Positions 52,034 through 63,091 of a DNA stretch of 64,000 bases are shown in pieces. Each line of letters begins with the position of its first letter. Position 1 is the first letter of the stretch. Source of the stretch: Paracoccus denitrificans (GTDB lineage: Bacteria; Pseudomonadota; Alphaproteobacteria; Rhodobacterales; Rhodobacteraceae); NCBI RefSeq assembly GCF_900100045.1, contig NZ_FNEA01000006.1, positions 1 through 64,000 of the forward strand, read 5' to 3'. Made by a program: the position numbers and the translations under genes. The notes beneath the pieces were generated by a model. That model saw nothing but the letters and a program-made list of their open reading frames with translations, did not search any database and had not been told where the DNA came from.

Positions 52034-54364
52034 ATGCCGAAGGTAAGCGAGATCATGGAAAGCATGGAATACGGCCCTGCGCCCGAGGATGCCTCTGCCG
52101 TCCGCGACTGGCTGCGCGAACGCGGCAGCTTCGGCCATTTCATCGCCGGGCGCTTTACCCGGCCGGGCGTGACATTCGCCAGCCGCGATCCCTCGACCGG
52201 CGATGAACTGGCGCAGGTCACGCAAGGCACGGCCCGCGACGTGATGAAGGCGGTGCGTGCCGCCCGCCGGGCGCAGCGCGGCTGGGGCGCCATGCCGGGA
52301 CACGACCGGGCGCGGTTCCTCTATGCCATTGCCCGGACCATCCAGAAGCGCGAGCGTTTCCTGTCGGTGCTGGAGAGCCTGGACAACGGCAAGCCGATCC
52401 GCGAAAGCCGCGACATCGACGTCCCGCTGGTGGTGCGGCATTTCTACCACCATGCCGGCTGGGCCGAACTGGCCGAGACCGAGTTTCCCGGCCATCGCCC
52501 GCTGGGCGTTTGCGGCCAGGTCATCCCCTGGAACTTTCCGCTGCTGATGCTGGCCTGGAAGGTCGCGCCGGCCCTTGCCGCCGGCAATACGGTGGTGCTG
52601 AAGCCCGCCGAATACACGCCGCTGACCGCGCTGGCATTCGCCGAGATCTGCGCCCATGTCGGCCTGCCTGCCGGGGTGGTGAACATCGTCACCGGCGATG
52701 GCGAGACCGGGGCGGCGCTGGTGCGGGCGCCGGTGGACAAGATCGCCTTCACCGGCTCGACCGAGGTCGGGCGCGGCATTGCCCGTGCCGTTGCGGGTTC
52801 GGGCAAGCGGCTGACGCTGGAACTGGGCGGCAAGTCGCCCTTTGTCGTCTTGGAGGACGCCGACCTGGACGCTGCGGTCGAGGGCGTGGTTGATTCGATC
52901 TGGTTCAACCAGGGCGAGGTCTGCTGCGCCGGCTCGCGCATCCTGGTCGCCGAGTCGGTCGCCGCGCGGTTCGAGGCGCTCTTGCGAGCGCGGATGCAGA
53001 AGCTGCGTCTTGGCGCACCGCTCGATAAGTCCACCGATATCGGCGCCATCGTCGATCCCGTGCAAAAGGACCGCATCCTGCGGCTGATCGACCGGGCGAC
53101 CGCCGCCGGGGCGGAACTGGTCGGCGGCGCGGCGGCGCCGGGCTGCTTCATCGCGCCGGGCTATCTGAAGAATATCTCGCCCGCCAATCCCGGCATGGTC
53201 GAGGAGATATTCGGCCCCATCGCCACGCTTTCGACCTTTCGCACCCCGGACGAGGCGGTGGATCTGGCGAACAATACCCGCTATGGCCTCGCGGCCTCGG
53301 TCTGGTCGGAAAGCGCGACCGTGGCGACGGATCTCGCCGCACGGATCAAGGCCGGCGTGGTCTGGGTCAATTGCGCGAACCTCTTCGACGCCGCGGCCCC
53401 TTTCGGCGGCATGCGCGATTCCGGCTATGGCCGCGAGGGCGGGCGCGAGGGGATGCTGGACTATCTCGCCGCGCCCGTTGCCCCGCAGCGCGATCCGGCG
53501 CCGTCCGAAATCGTCCCGGCCGAGGCGCCCGAGGAAAGCGCCGGGATCGACCGCACGGTCAAGCTTTACATCGGCGGCGCGCAGAAGCGTCCCGACGGCG
53601 GCGCCAGCTATGCGGCGCAGGACGAACTGATCCCGCTGGGCAACCGCAAGGACATCCGCAACGCGGTCGAGGCGGCGCAGGGCGGCTTGGCGAAATGGCA
53701 GGGGCTGGGCGGCCATGGCCGGGCGCAGGTGCTGTATTTCCTGGCCGAGAACCTGGCGCAGCGCCGCGCGGAATTCGCCGGCTTCGCCAGCCCGGCCGAG
53801 GTCGATGCCGCCATCCGCCGCTGCTTCTTCTATGCCGGTTTCGCCGACAAATACGATGGAGCGACGGTCTCGGCCAAGCCAGGGCATCTGTGCCACGTCC
53901 AGCCCGAGCCGCATGGCGTGATGGGGTTGATCGCGCCCGTGGCCGCGCCGCTGGCCGGCTTCATGGCGCTGGTGCTGCCGGCCATCGCCATGGGCAATGC
54001 GGTGGTGGCCATCCCGTCGCAGGACCGGCCGATGGCGGCCCTGACGCTGGCGCAGGTGCTGGCCTGTTCGGACGTGCCGGGCGGCGTGGTCAACATCGTC
54101 ACCGGCCCGCGCGACGACCTTGTCCGGGCGCTGGCGGGCCATGACGGCGTCTCGGCGATCTGGCATGCCGGGCTGGGCGAGGGGCTGGCCGAAGTGCAGC
54201 GGGTCGCGGCCGAAACCCTGATCCCGGTCTGGACGCCCCAACCTCGCGACTGGAGCGGTCCGCAGGCGCAGGGCCGCGAGTTCCTGCGCGCGGCCAGCCG
54301 CACCAAGACCATCTGGCTGCCCTATGGCGCCTTGCCTGCGGGCACCGGCAGTTCGGCCTATTGA
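52034..54364 (+). CDS. Two-domain aldehyde dehydrogenase, ALDH16-like
   Basis: A 776-residue protein. Residues about 30-495 are a complete ALDH: VIPWNFPLLMLAWKVAPALA, FTGSTEVGRGIA, LELGGKSPFVVLED (with the catalytic Glu), and Cys297 in NQGEVCCAGSR. From about residue 504 (VKLYIGGAQKRPDGG) a second, shorter ALDH-like segment follows (QPEPHGVMGLIAPVAAPLAG, VPGGVVNIVTGPRDDLVRAL) that lacks the catalytic Cys and Glu region. As I recall, this layout defines ALDH16, with a structurally characterised bacterial member from the Rhodobacteraceae genus Loktanella. It follows deoC by 2 bp, suggesting oxidation of acetaldehyde from deoxyribose. A long upstream open frame is shadow. Confidence 0.88.
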   Translation: MPKVSEIMESMEYGPAPEDASAVRDWLRERGSFGHFIAGRFTRPGVTFASRDPSTGDELAQVTQGTARDVMKAVRAARRAQRGWGAMPGHDRARFLYAIARTIQKRERFLSVLESLDNGKPIRESRDIDVPLVVRHFYHHAGWAELAETEFPGHRPLGVCGQVIPWNFPLLMLAWKVAPALAAGNTVVLKPAEYTPLTALAFAEICAHVGLPAGVVNIVTGDGETGAALVRAPVDKIAFTGSTEVGRGIARAVAGSGKRLTLELGGKSPFVVLEDADLDAAVEGVVDSIWFNQGEVCCAGSRILVAESVAARFEALLRARMQKLRLGAPLDKSTDIGAIVDPVQKDRILRLIDRATAAGAELVGGAAAPGCFIAPGYLKNISPANPGMVEEIFGPIATLSTFRTPDEAVDLANNTRYGLAASVWSESATVATDLAARIKAGVVWVNCANLFDAAAPFGGMRDSGYGREGGREGMLDYLAAPVAPQRDPAPSEIVPAEAPEESAGIDRTVKLYIGGAQKRPDGGASYAAQDELIPLGNRKDIRNAVEAAQGGLAKWQGLGGHGRAQVLYFLAENLAQRRAEFAGFASPAEVDAAIRRCFFYAGFADKYDGATVSAKPGHLCHVQPEPHGVMGLIAPVAAPLAGFMALVLPAIAMGNAVVAIPSQDRPMAALTLAQVLACSDVPGGVVNIVTGPRDDLVRALAGHDGVSAIWHAGLGEGLAEVQRVAAETLIPVWTPQPRDWSGPQAQGREFLRAASRTKTIWLPYGALPAGTGSSAY

Positions 54365-54447
54365 CCCGAAGTCCGGCGCGACATTTCCACGAGGTCGCTG
54401 GGGCCATCGAGCGCCCCGGACCCGTGGCCCCTCCCGTGCCGCCCGCT

Positions 54448-55203
54448 TCAGGCCAGGCTTAGCCAGCGCAGCCCGGCCTCGGTCGAGTTGCGGGGGGTGT
54501 ATTCCGCGCCGACCCAGCCGCGATATCCCGAAGCGTCGATGGCGCGGAACAGTTCGGCGAAGTCGATATCGCCCTGCCGCGGCTCGTGCCGGCTGGGCCA
54601 GTCGGCGATCTGGACATGCCGTATCCGCCCGGTATGGCGCTGCCAGACCGCCAGCGCATCGCCATGGATCATCTGCGCCTGATAGACGTCGAATTGCAGC
54701 CCCAGGTTCGGCGCCCCGACCTCGTCCATGATCTCAGCCGCCAGATCGAAGCTGTCGAGGAAATAGCCCGGCATGTCGTGGCGGTTCATCGGCTCGATGG
54801 TCAGGCTGGTCCGGGCATCGCGGGCGCAGGCCCATTTCAGGTTTGCGACGAAGGTGCGTCGCGCCAATCCACCCCGGGCCTTGCCGGCCATCACATGCAG
54901 ATGCTTGACCCCCAGCGCGCGGCCAAAGCGCAGCGCGCGGTCGAAATCGTCGCGAAAGCGCGATTCGTTGCCCGGTTCGGCGGCAAAGCCGCGCGGCCCG
55001 CCGGCCCAGTTCGGCGGCGGCGTGTTCATCAGCACGAACTCCACCCCCGCCGCCTGTGCGGCCTGGGCCAGCTCCTTGACGGCAAGGTCATAGGGAAACA
55101 GGATCTCGACCCCGTGAAAGCCCGCACGCCTTGCAGCGGCAAAGCGTTGCAATATGGGCATCTCGGTGAACAGATAGGTCAGGTTGGCGGCAAATCGCGC
55201 CAT
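54448..55203 (-). CDS. Hydroxypyruvate isomerase-like sugar isomerase
   Basis: A 251-residue TIM-barrel protein of the xylose-isomerase-like superfamily (AP_endonuc_2). Start ATG 55203. Features: opening RFAANLTYLFTEMPILQRFA, metal-binding Glu in LTIEPMNRHDMPGYF, and HVQIADWPSRHEPRQGDIDF, characteristic of hydroxypyruvate isomerase (Hyi). It would interconvert hydroxypyruvate and tartronate semialdehyde; an alternative is another ketose isomerase. Coupled by a 2-bp gap to the DUF1285 gene upstream. No gcl-type genes are nearby, so pathway context is missing. Confidence 0.85.
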   Translation of the reverse strand: MARFAANLTYLFTEMPILQRFAAARRAGFHGVEILFPYDLAVKELAQAAQAAGVEFVLMNTPPPNWAGGPRGFAAEPGNESRFRDDFDRALRFGRALGVKHLHVMAGKARGGLARRTFVANLKWACARDARTSLTIEPMNRHDMPGYFLDSFDLAAEIMDEVGAPNLGLQFDVYQAQMIHGDALAVWQRHTGRIRHVQIADWPSRHEPRQGDIDFAELFRAIDASGYRGWVGAEYTPRNSTEAGLRWLSLA

Positions 55204-55205
55204 GG

Positions 55206-55751
55206 TCAGGGCTCCAGGGGAAAGACCGTCCCTCCCGATCGCACTTCCATACGCCCGTTGTCGCCGGGCATAGCCGCATCGGCCAGTCGGTAGAACGTCT
55301 TGCGGTCGATCAGCGCCCAAAGACCGCGGCGGATATGGACATAGGGCCGGGGCTCTTCCGGCGTCCCGCGCATTTCTATCTCATGCCCGGGACCTGCGCT
55401 CACCCGGTCGCCCACATTGGTGGTAAAGACGATGTCCTCGCCGATTTCGGCATCGACGGCGATGAAGGGCGCATCGACCACGCGGATGCCGACCTTTTCG
55501 ACGGGGGTGACCAGGAAGTAATCATCCCCCTCGCGCTTCAGGATCGAGGCGAAAAGCCGCACCATCTCGGGCCGGCCGATGGGCGTGCCGTTGTAGAACC
55601 AACTGCCGTCGGCGCGGATCTCCATGTCCAGGTCGCCGCAAAAGGGCGGGTTCCACAGATGCACAGGCGGCGGCCCCTTCTTCGAGGCGCGGCTGGCGGC
55701 AGCGGCGATTCCGGCCGCATCGCTCACGGCATTGTCAGTCTTTTCCTCCAT
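55206..55751 (-). CDS. DUF1285-family protein
   Basis: A 181-residue cytoplasmic-looking protein. After a 30-residue Ala/Lys-rich start, the conserved block NPPFCGDLDMEIRADGSWFY then GTPIGRPEMVRLFASIL, LVTPVEKVGIRVVDAPFIAV and the C-terminal RPYVHIRRGLWALIDRKTFY are typical of DUF1285 (beta-rich, YchN-like fold by structure-genomics reports). Function unknown. It is divergent from the MoxR operon, start codons 61 bp apart, so they share a control region. Start chosen at ATG 55751, with CAGGGA near. Confidence 0.82.
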   Translation of the reverse strand: MEEKTDNAVSDAAGIAAAASRASKKGPPPVHLWNPPFCGDLDMEIRADGSWFYNGTPIGRPEMVRLFASILKREGDDYFLVTPVEKVGIRVVDAPFIAVDAEIGEDIVFTTNVGDRVSAGPGHEIEMRGTPEEPRPYVHIRRGLWALIDRKTFYRLADAAMPGDNGRMEVRSGGTVFPLEP

Positions 55752-55812
55752 TCCCTGTGGACCCCGTCACACCTGCCTTTATGTTGTCCTAGAACAGAAA
55801 CGGGGCATTGTC

Positions 55813-56810
<998 letters not shown>

Positions 56811-56814
<4 letters not shown>

Positions 56815-57680
56815 GACCCTCGGCCGATCAGCTTCGCGCCCGGGCCGAGGCCGCCTCGGCGGCGTTGCCGGCGCTGATGCTGTCGGCCGAGCGGCTGGCG
56901 GCGGCGCTGGTGCCGGGCGCGCATGGCCAGCGCCGCGCCGGCATGGGCGAGGATTTCTGGCAATACCGTCCCGCCACCACGGGCGACACGGCGCGCAGCA
57001 TCGACTGGCGCCGCTCGGCCCGCTCGGATGCGCAATTCGTCCGCGACCGCGAGGCGCAGGTGGCGCAATCGGCGGCGATCTGGGTCTCGGCCGCGGCGGG
57101 CATGGACTATACCGGCGGCACGGACCGGCCCGGCAAGCGCGACCGTGCCGACCTGCTGGCGCTGGCGTTGGCCATGGCGCTGCTGGCCGGGGGCGAGCGC
57201 GTGGCGCTGGCCGGCCAGCCGCCGCGCCCTGGCCGCCTGCAGGCCGAGCGCATGGCCCAGGCGCTGGTCGCCCGCCCGGCGCTGGACCGCGACGAGGATG
57301 CGCCGCCGGCCGAGGCCTTGCGTCCCGGCCAGCGGGTGATCCTGTTCGACGATTTCCTGGGCGATCCGCAGCCGGTGCTGGACTACCTTTCCCGCGCCGC
57401 CGGCCTGGGCGTGCAGGGCGTGCTGATGCAGGTCCTGGACCCGGACGAGGACGGCTTTCCCTGGCGGGGCGCGGTGTTGTTCCGCTCGGCCTCGGGCGCT
57501 CTGCGCCACGACACGCGCGACGCGGCCGGGCTGCGCACGGCCTATCTGGCGCGGCTGGCCGAGCGGCGCGAGGTGCTGTCGCGCGCCGCCGCGACCGCGG
57601 GCTGGCATTTCGGCATGCATGACACCGGGGCGCCGCCGTCGCAGGCGCTGCTCTGGCTCTGGTCGGTGCTGGAGGGCTGA
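56811..57680 (+). CDS. DUF58 domain protein of the Bat operon
   Basis: A 289-residue protein, start GTG 56811 overlapping the MoxR stop. The DUF58 core is clear: GQRRAGMGEDFWQYRPATTG DTARSIDWRRSARSDAQFVR (the 'G-x-G-x-x-F-x-x-x-R-x-Y' and 'IDWRRSAR' motifs). DUF58 proteins partner MoxR ATPases and carry a VWA-like fold. Unlike many DUF58 proteins there is no N-terminal membrane pair, so it is probably cytoplasmic. The TGA overlaps the next ATG by 1 bp. Confidence 0.9.
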
Positions 57681-59599
57681 TGCTGCTCATTGGTCCCCTC
57701 GGCTTCCTGACGCCCTGGATCCTCGCGGCGCTGGCCGCGCTGCCGGTGCTGTGGCTGATCCTGCGCGCCATGCCGCCTTCGCCAAAGCTGGTGCGCTTTC
57801 CCGGCACGCGGTTGCTGCTGGGGCTCAGGGACCCGCATCCGGTGGCGCGTCACACGCCCTGGTGGCTGCTGCTCTTGCGGGTGCTGGCGATCGCGGCCTT
57901 GATCCTGGGCTTTGCCGGGCCGGTCTGGAAGCCGGCGCCGGATCAGGTCGGGCAGGGGCCTTTGCTGATCGTGATGGATGCCGGCTGGGCCGCGGCGCCC
58001 GACTGGCCGCAGCGTCAGGCCCGCGCCCTGCGCGCTCTGGATCGCGCGGCGGCGGCGGGACAGCCGGCGGCGCTGCTGGTCGCCGACGGCCGGGCCGAGG
58101 GCGTGCTGCCCTTCCTGCCCGCGACCGAGCTTGCCGCGCAGTTGCGGGCCCTGCGCCCCGCGGCATGGGAGACGCGCTATCCCCCCGATCCCCAGGCGGT
58201 GCTGGCCGAGGCGCCGGCGGGTCTTTCGGTGCTGTGGCTCAGCGATGGGCTGGACCATCCGGGGCGGGCGGAATGGCTGGCTGCGCTTTCGGGGCGCGGC
58301 AACGTGACCGTGGTGCCGCCGGAAGGCCCGCGCCAAGCGCTGGAACTGGTGCCGGGCGACCAGCCGGCGCTGCGAATGCGCTCGACCGGGACCGCGGTCG
58401 CCGAGGTGCTGGCCATCGGCCTCGACCCGCAGGGCACGCCGCGAGAGCTGGCGCGGCTGAAGCCCGGCGAGGGTTCTGCCGATGCGGGCGTGACCAGTTG
58501 GCCGGTTCCCATCGACCTGCCCTCCGAATTGCGCAACCGCATCACGCGCTTCGAGATCGAGGGCCATGCCTCGGCCGGCGCGGTGATGCTGGCCGATGAC
58601 AGCCTGCGCCGGCGCAAGGTCGCGCTGGTCGGCGACGACCGCGCCAGCGAGGGCCAGCGGCTGCTCTCGCCGCTGCATTACCTGCGCCGGGCGCTGGCGC
58701 CTTCGACCGACCTGATCGAGGGGGGGTTGGGCGATGTGCTGCAAGCCTCGCCCGACGTGGTCGTGCTGGCCGACCAGTTCGGACTGGCCGATGAGCCGGC
58801 CCTGCGCGAATGGGTCGAGGGCGGCGGGCTGCTGATCCGCTTTGCCGGGCCGCGCATGGCCGCGTCGGAGCGGCTGGCCGAGGAGCCGCTCTTGCCCGTG
58901 CGGCTGCGCGCCGGCGGGCGCGACATCGGCGGGGCGCTTGCCTGGGGCGAGCCGCGCGGCATCTCGGCCTTTGCCCCCGACGGGCCCTTCGCGGGGCTCT
59001 TGGTACCGGACGATACGACCGTGCGCGCGCAACTCCTGGCCGAGCCGGCGCCGGACCTGGCCGACCGCAGCATCGCCCGGCTTTCGGACGGCACGCCGCT
59101 GGTGACGCGCGCGGCCCTGGGGCAGGGGCAACTGGTGCTGTTTCACACCACGGCCAACGCGGAATGGTCGAACCTGGCGATCTCGGGCCTGTTCGTCGAG
59201 ATGCTGGACCGGCTGGTGCGCAGCGCCCGGGTCGGCGCCGGGGCGCCCGAGGCGGATCGCGCCGAACAGCCCTTCTGGCTGCCCGAACTGGTGCTGGACG
59301 GCTTTGGCCGCACCACCGAGCCTCAGGACACCGCCCCGGTCGCCGCCGCCGATTTCGCGCGCGGCCCGGCCCCGGGCGCTCCGGCCGGGCTTTATCGCGG
59401 CGGCGAGCGGGTGGCGGCCCTGAATGCGGGCGGGCCGATCGCGACGGCCGATTGGCCCGGCGCCCATATTGAGCGCGGGGCGCAGGCGCCGGGCTTCGAC
59501 CTGCGCGGCTGGTTGATTGCGCTGGCCGCAGCGCTTCTGGCGCTGGACGCGCTCGGCAGCGCCTGGCTGGCTCGCGGCAGGCAGAGGGCGATGGCATGA
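57680..59599 (+). CDS. BatA-like membrane protein with degenerate VWA domain
   Basis: A 639-residue protein. Two N-terminal membrane helices (LGFLTPWILAALAALPVLWL and LLLLRVLAIAALILGFAGPV) match the BatA N-terminus. Then a VWA-like region (LLIVMDAGWAAAPDWPQRQA) in which the MIDAS DxSxS is replaced (DAGWA), so metal binding is unlikely. A long central region and a C-terminal helix (AAALLALDALGSAWLA) follow. In many alphaproteobacteria this protein continues directly into a DUF4159 domain; here that domain is a separate gene overlapping by ATGA (59596-59599). Confidence 0.85.
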   Translation: MLLIGPLGFLTPWILAALAALPVLWLILRAMPPSPKLVRFPGTRLLLGLRDPHPVARHTPWWLLLLRVLAIAALILGFAGPVWKPAPDQVGQGPLLIVMDAGWAAAPDWPQRQARALRALDRAAAAGQPAALLVADGRAEGVLPFLPATELAAQLRALRPAAWETRYPPDPQAVLAEAPAGLSVLWLSDGLDHPGRAEWLAALSGRGNVTVVPPEGPRQALELVPGDQPALRMRSTGTAVAEVLAIGLDPQGTPRELARLKPGEGSADAGVTSWPVPIDLPSELRNRITRFEIEGHASAGAVMLADDSLRRRKVALVGDDRASEGQRLLSPLHYLRRALAPSTDLIEGGLGDVLQASPDVVVLADQFGLADEPALREWVEGGGLLIRFAGPRMAASERLAEEPLLPVRLRAGGRDIGGALAWGEPRGISAFAPDGPFAGLLVPDDTTVRAQLLAEPAPDLADRSIARLSDGTPLVTRAALGQGQLVLFHTTANAEWSNLAISGLFVEMLDRLVRSARVGAGAPEADRAEQPFWLPELVLDGFGRTTEPQDTAPVAAADFARGPAPGAPAGLYRGGERVAALNAGGPIATADWPGAHIERGAQAPGFDLRGWLIALAAALLALDALGSAWLARGRQRAMA

Positions 59600-60435
59600 T
59601 GAGAAGATGGCTTGCCCCCCTTGCCCTGCTGTTCTGGGCCACGGCCCTTTCGGCGCAGGACGAGCCCGACCCCCGGCTGGTGCGCGCGGCCGACGAGGTG
59701 GCGCTGGCCTATGTCGTCACCGGCGATTCCGAGGTCGATGCCGCCTCGGAAGCCGGGCTGCGCGGCCTGTCCCAGGTCCTGACCGCCCGCACCACCGTCG
59801 AGCCGGGCGAGCCCATCGGCATCGACCCCGAACAGGACGACCTGTCGCTGCTGGCCTTCCTTTACTGGCCGGTGACCGAGGCGCAGGCGCCGCCCTCGCC
59901 GCAAGCCTATGTCCGGCTGAACCATTTCCTGCGCTCGGGCGGGATGATCCTTTTCGATACCCGCGACGGCGATATCGCCGGTCTGGGCGGGCCGGATGGC
60001 GCGGCGGCGCTGCAGGCGCTGGCCGCGCCGCTGGACATCCCGCCGCTGGCGCCGGTCCCGGCCGACCATGTGCTGACCCGCAGCTTCTACCTGCTCAGGG
60101 ATTTCCCCGGCCGCTACCAGGGCCGCGAGATCTGGGCCGAGGCGCCCCCGGCCGATGCCCAGGCGGCCGAGGGCGTGCCGTTTCGCAATCTCAACGACGG
60201 CGTCTCTCCGGTCATCATCGGCGGCAATGCCTGGGCCGAGGCCTGGGCGGTGGATGAGAACGGCCTGCCCATGTTCAGCATCGGCTCGGGCTTCGAGGGC
60301 GAGCGCCAGCGCGAGATGACCTATCGTTTCGGCGTCAACCTGATCATGTATGTGCTGACCGGGAACTACAAATCCGACCAGGTGCATGTGCCGGCCCTGC
60401 TGGAGCGGCTGCGGCAGGAGGAGGTCGTGCAATGA
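59596..60435 (+). CDS. DUF4159 protein, exported
   Basis: A 279-residue protein with a signal peptide (MMRRWLAPLALLFWATALSA, cut before QDE). The mature part carries DUF4159 features: LAYVVTGDSEVDAASEAGLR, the 'LFDTRDG' strand and RYQGREIWAE, VSPVIIGGNAWAEAWAVDEN. DUF4159 is thought to be related to type 1 glutamine-amidotransferase folds. It is normally the C-terminal part of the preceding protein; here it has its own start, a weak AGAGGG site and its own export signal. Coupled to the next gene by ATGA. Confidence 0.83.
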   Translation: MMRRWLAPLALLFWATALSAQDEPDPRLVRAADEVALAYVVTGDSEVDAASEAGLRGLSQVLTARTTVEPGEPIGIDPEQDDLSLLAFLYWPVTEAQAPPSPQAYVRLNHFLRSGGMILFDTRDGDIAGLGGPDGAAALQALAAPLDIPPLAPVPADHVLTRSFYLLRDFPGRYQGREIWAEAPPADAQAAEGVPFRNLNDGVSPVIIGGNAWAEAWAVDENGLPMFSIGSGFEGERQREMTYRFGVNLIMYVLTGNYKSDQVHVPALLERLRQEEVVQ

Positions 60436-62534
60436 GCGGCCTGACCTTCGATCCGCTGCTGTCCTGGCCGCTGGTCGGCGCCCTGGCCTTGCTCGGCGTG
60501 CTGGTGGCGCTGTGGTCGCTGTGGCGCGGCTTGCGCGGCTGGGCTTGGCGCGGCATCGCCGGGCTGGCCGCGGCGGCGGCCCTTGCCGGGCCTGCGCTGG
60601 AATCGGGCATCCGCCACAAGCTGTCGGATATCGTGATCCTGCTCGACGACCGCAGCGCCAGCCAGTCCCTGCCGGGGCGGGCGGAGCAAACCGATGCCGC
60701 GGTCGAGGAACTGACCCGCCAGCTCTCCGCATTGCCCGATACCGAGATTCGCCGCGTGACCGTTGCCGACGACCCGGACGGCACCCAGATCGGCACGGCG
60801 CTGACCCGGGCGCTGGCCGCCGAGCCGCAGGCCCGCGTCGCAGGCGTCATCGCCGTGACCGACGGGCTGGCCCATGATGCGCCGATGCTGCCCGCCTCGG
60901 CGCCCGCGCCGGTGCATGTGCTGCTGACCGGGCAGGCGCAGGACTGGGACCGCCGGCTGGTGATCGAGGAGGCCCCGGCCTATGGGCTGATCGGCAAGCC
61001 CGTCACCATCCGCCTGCGCGTCGAGGATCAGGGCGCCGTCCCCGCGCAGGTGGCGCAGACCCCCGCCCGGCTTCGCATCCTGCTGGACGGAGAGGAGATG
61101 CGCAGCCTGGACCTGCCGCCGGGGGTGACGCTGGACCTGCCGGTGGTGCCGGAACATGCCGGGCAGAACGTGGTCTCGATCGGGTTCGACGCGCCTCAGG
61201 CCGAGGTGCCGGAACTGACCGACCGCAACAACTCGGCCGCCGTGCAGATCCAGGGCGTGCGCGACCGGCTGCGGGTGCTGCTGGTCTCGGGCGCGCCGCA
61301 CGCGGGCGAAAGAACCTGGCGCAACCTGTTGAAATCGGATGCAAACGTGGACCTGATCCACTTCACCATCCTGCGGCCGCCGGACAAGATGGATGCGGTT
61401 CCCGTCGATGAGATGTCGCTGATCGCCTTTCCGACCCAGGAACTGTTCATGGAGCGGATCCGGGATTTCGACCTGATCATCTTCGACCGCTACCGGGTGC
61501 GCGGCATCCTGCTGCCGCAATATTACGACAACATCCGGCGCTATGTCGAAGAGGGCGGCGCGATCCTGGTCTCGGCGGGGCCCGAGATGTCCACGGTGGA
61601 AAGCCTGAACCTGTCGCCCCTGGGGGCGATCCTGCCCGCGCGGCCCACCGGCCGGGTCTATGCCGAGCCCTTCCTGCCGCGCCTGACCGAGGACGGCGAG
61701 CGTCATCCGGTCACCGCAGGTCTGCCCGGCGCCCCGGCAGAGGATGCGGCAAGCCATTGGGGCCGCTGGCTGCGCATGTCGCAGGTGATCCCCGATCCCG
61801 ATGCCCAGGTGGTGCTGAGCGGCGCGCGCGACGAGCCGCTTTTGCTGTTCAGCCGCGTGGGCGAGGGGCGGGTGGCGATGCTGACCTCGGACCAGGTCTG
61901 GCTCTGGGGTCGCGGCTTCGAGGGCGGCGGGCCGCAGCTGGAACTGCTGCGCCGCATCGCGCATTGGTCGATGCAGGAGCCCGAACTTGAGGAAGAGGCG
62001 CTGCTGGCCGATGTCAGCGGCGAACTGGCGGTCACGATCACCCGCCGCACGATGAAGGTGACCGCCGGCCCGGTGCGCATCACGCGCCCCGATGGCCAGA
62101 CCGAGGAGGTCGCGCTGACCGAAGCCGGGCCGGGCCGCTTCACCGCACGCTGGACGGCGCCCGGGCCGGGGCTCTACCGGCTGGAAGAGGGCGATATCGG
62201 CCGCGTGCTGGCGCTCGGCCCCGCGGCGCCGCGCGAATTCGAGCAGACCGTCGCCTCGGGCGCCGTGCTGGGTCCGCTGGCCGAGGCAACGCAGGGCGCG
62301 GTGCTGCGGCTTTCCGAAGGCATGCCCGGCCTGCGCACCGTGCGCGAGGGACGGCCGGCGCATGGCCAGGGTGTCGGCGGGCCGTGGATCGCCATCACCC
62401 CGCGCGAGGCGGCCTCGGTCAGCGGCATGACGCATCGTCCGCTGCTGCCGGGTTGGGCCTGGCTCGCGCTGATCGCCGGGCTGGCGGTGGCGGGCTGGCT
62501 GGCCGAGGGCCGCGGTCGGCTGCGCAGCACCTGA
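60432..62534 (+). CDS. Membrane protein with VWA MIDAS motif and amidotransferase-like domain
   Basis: A 700-residue protein. It has two N-terminal helices ([20 protein letters not shown] and [19 protein letters not shown]) and a VWA region with an intact MIDAS-like motif [10 protein letters not shown] (D-R-S-A-S). A long periplasmic/central part then has a class I glutamine-amidotransferase-like fold ([40 protein letters not shown]), and the last helix is [16 protein letters not shown]. It would be the VWA partner of the MoxR ATPase in the Bat-like system. Last gene of the operon; fabZ starts 65 bp later. Confidence 0.85.
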   Translation: MSGLTFDPLLSWPLVGALALLGVLVALWSLWRGLRGWAWRGIAGLAAAAALAGPALESGIRHKLSDIVILLDDRSASQSLPGRAEQTDAAVEELTRQLSALPDTEIRRVTVADDPDGTQIGTALTRALAAEPQARVAGVIAVTDGLAHDAPMLPASAPAPVHVLLTGQAQDWDRRLVIEEAPAYGLIGKPVTIRLRVEDQGAVPAQVAQTPARLRILLDGEEMRSLDLPPGVTLDLPVVPEHAGQNVVSIGFDAPQAEVPELTDRNNSAAVQIQGVRDRLRVLLVSGAPHAGERTWRNLLKSDANVDLIHFTILRPPDKMDAVPVDEMSLIAFPTQELFMERIRDFDLIIFDRYRVRGILLPQYYDNIRRYVEEGGAILVSAGPEMSTVESLNLSPLGAILPARPTGRVYAEPFLPRLTEDGERHPVTAGLPGAPAEDAASHWGRWLRMSQVIPDPDAQVVLSGARDEPLLLFSRVGEGRVAMLTSDQVWLWGRGFEGGGPQLELLRRIAHWSMQEPELEEEALLADVSGELAVTITRRTMKVTAGPVRITRPDGQTEEVALTEAGPGRFTARWTAPGPGLYRLEEGDIGRVLALGPAAPREFEQTVASGAVLGPLAEATQGAVLRLSEGMPGLRTVREGRPAHGQGVGGPWIAITPREAASVSGMTHRPLLPGWAWLALIAGLAVAGWLAEGRGRLRST

Positions 62535-62599
62535 CACGGCGAAACTTGCCAAGTCCGCGCCCCGTTGCTAGGCAAATGAAAACATTCCAAGAGGACCGC

Positions 62600-63091
62600 A
62601 TGGCCGCCGCCCCCAACGATGACCAGACCGCCTATATCCCGCCGACCGAAGTCGATCTGGCGATGATCAAGCGCATCCTGCCGCATCGCTATCCCTTCCT
62701 GCTGGTGGACCGCGTTCGCGACATCGTCCCGGCCGAAAGCTGCGTCGGCGTCAAGAACGTGACCTCGAACGAGCCGCATTTCGAAGGGCATTTCCCGCAG
62801 GAGCCGGTCATGCCCGGCGTGCTGATCATCGAGGCCATGGCGCAATCGGCGGCGGTGCTGGTCGGCGTCAGCCTGAATCTCGCCGACAAGGGCATGGGCA
62901 CCTATTTCATGTCCATCGACAAATGCCGCTTCCGCCAGAAGGTGGTGCCGGGCGACGTGCTGGAGCTGCACATGAAGACCCTGCGCGGCGGCGGCAAGAT
63001 CTGGAAGTTCGAGGGCCGCGCCATCGTCAACGGCCAGTTGGCCGCCGAGGCCGAGGTCATGGCCATGCTGAACCGTGGCGACAATGGCTGA
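62600..63091 (+). CDS. fabZ: 3-hydroxyacyl-ACP dehydratase FabZ
   Basis: A 163-residue hot-dog-fold dehydratase of fatty-acid elongation. Start ATG 62600 (AGAGGA 5 bp upstream) rather than 62576. Catalytic His64 is in [14 protein letters not shown], Glu78 in [21 protein letters not shown] is the typical opening. It supplies hydroxyacyl-ACP removal/return for lipid A and fatty-acid synthesis. Its 3' end overlaps lpxA by 8 bp. It lies first in a lipid A gene set, without bamA-lpxD immediately before it. Confidence 0.95.
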   Translation: MAAAPNDDQTAYIPPTEVDLAMIKRILPHRYPFLLVDRVRDIVPAESCVGVKNVTSNEPHFEGHFPQEPVMPGVLIIEAMAQSAAVLVGVSLNLADKGMGTYFMSIDKCRFRQKVVPGDVLELHMKTLRGGGKIWKFEGRAIVNGQLAAEAEVMAMLNRGDNG

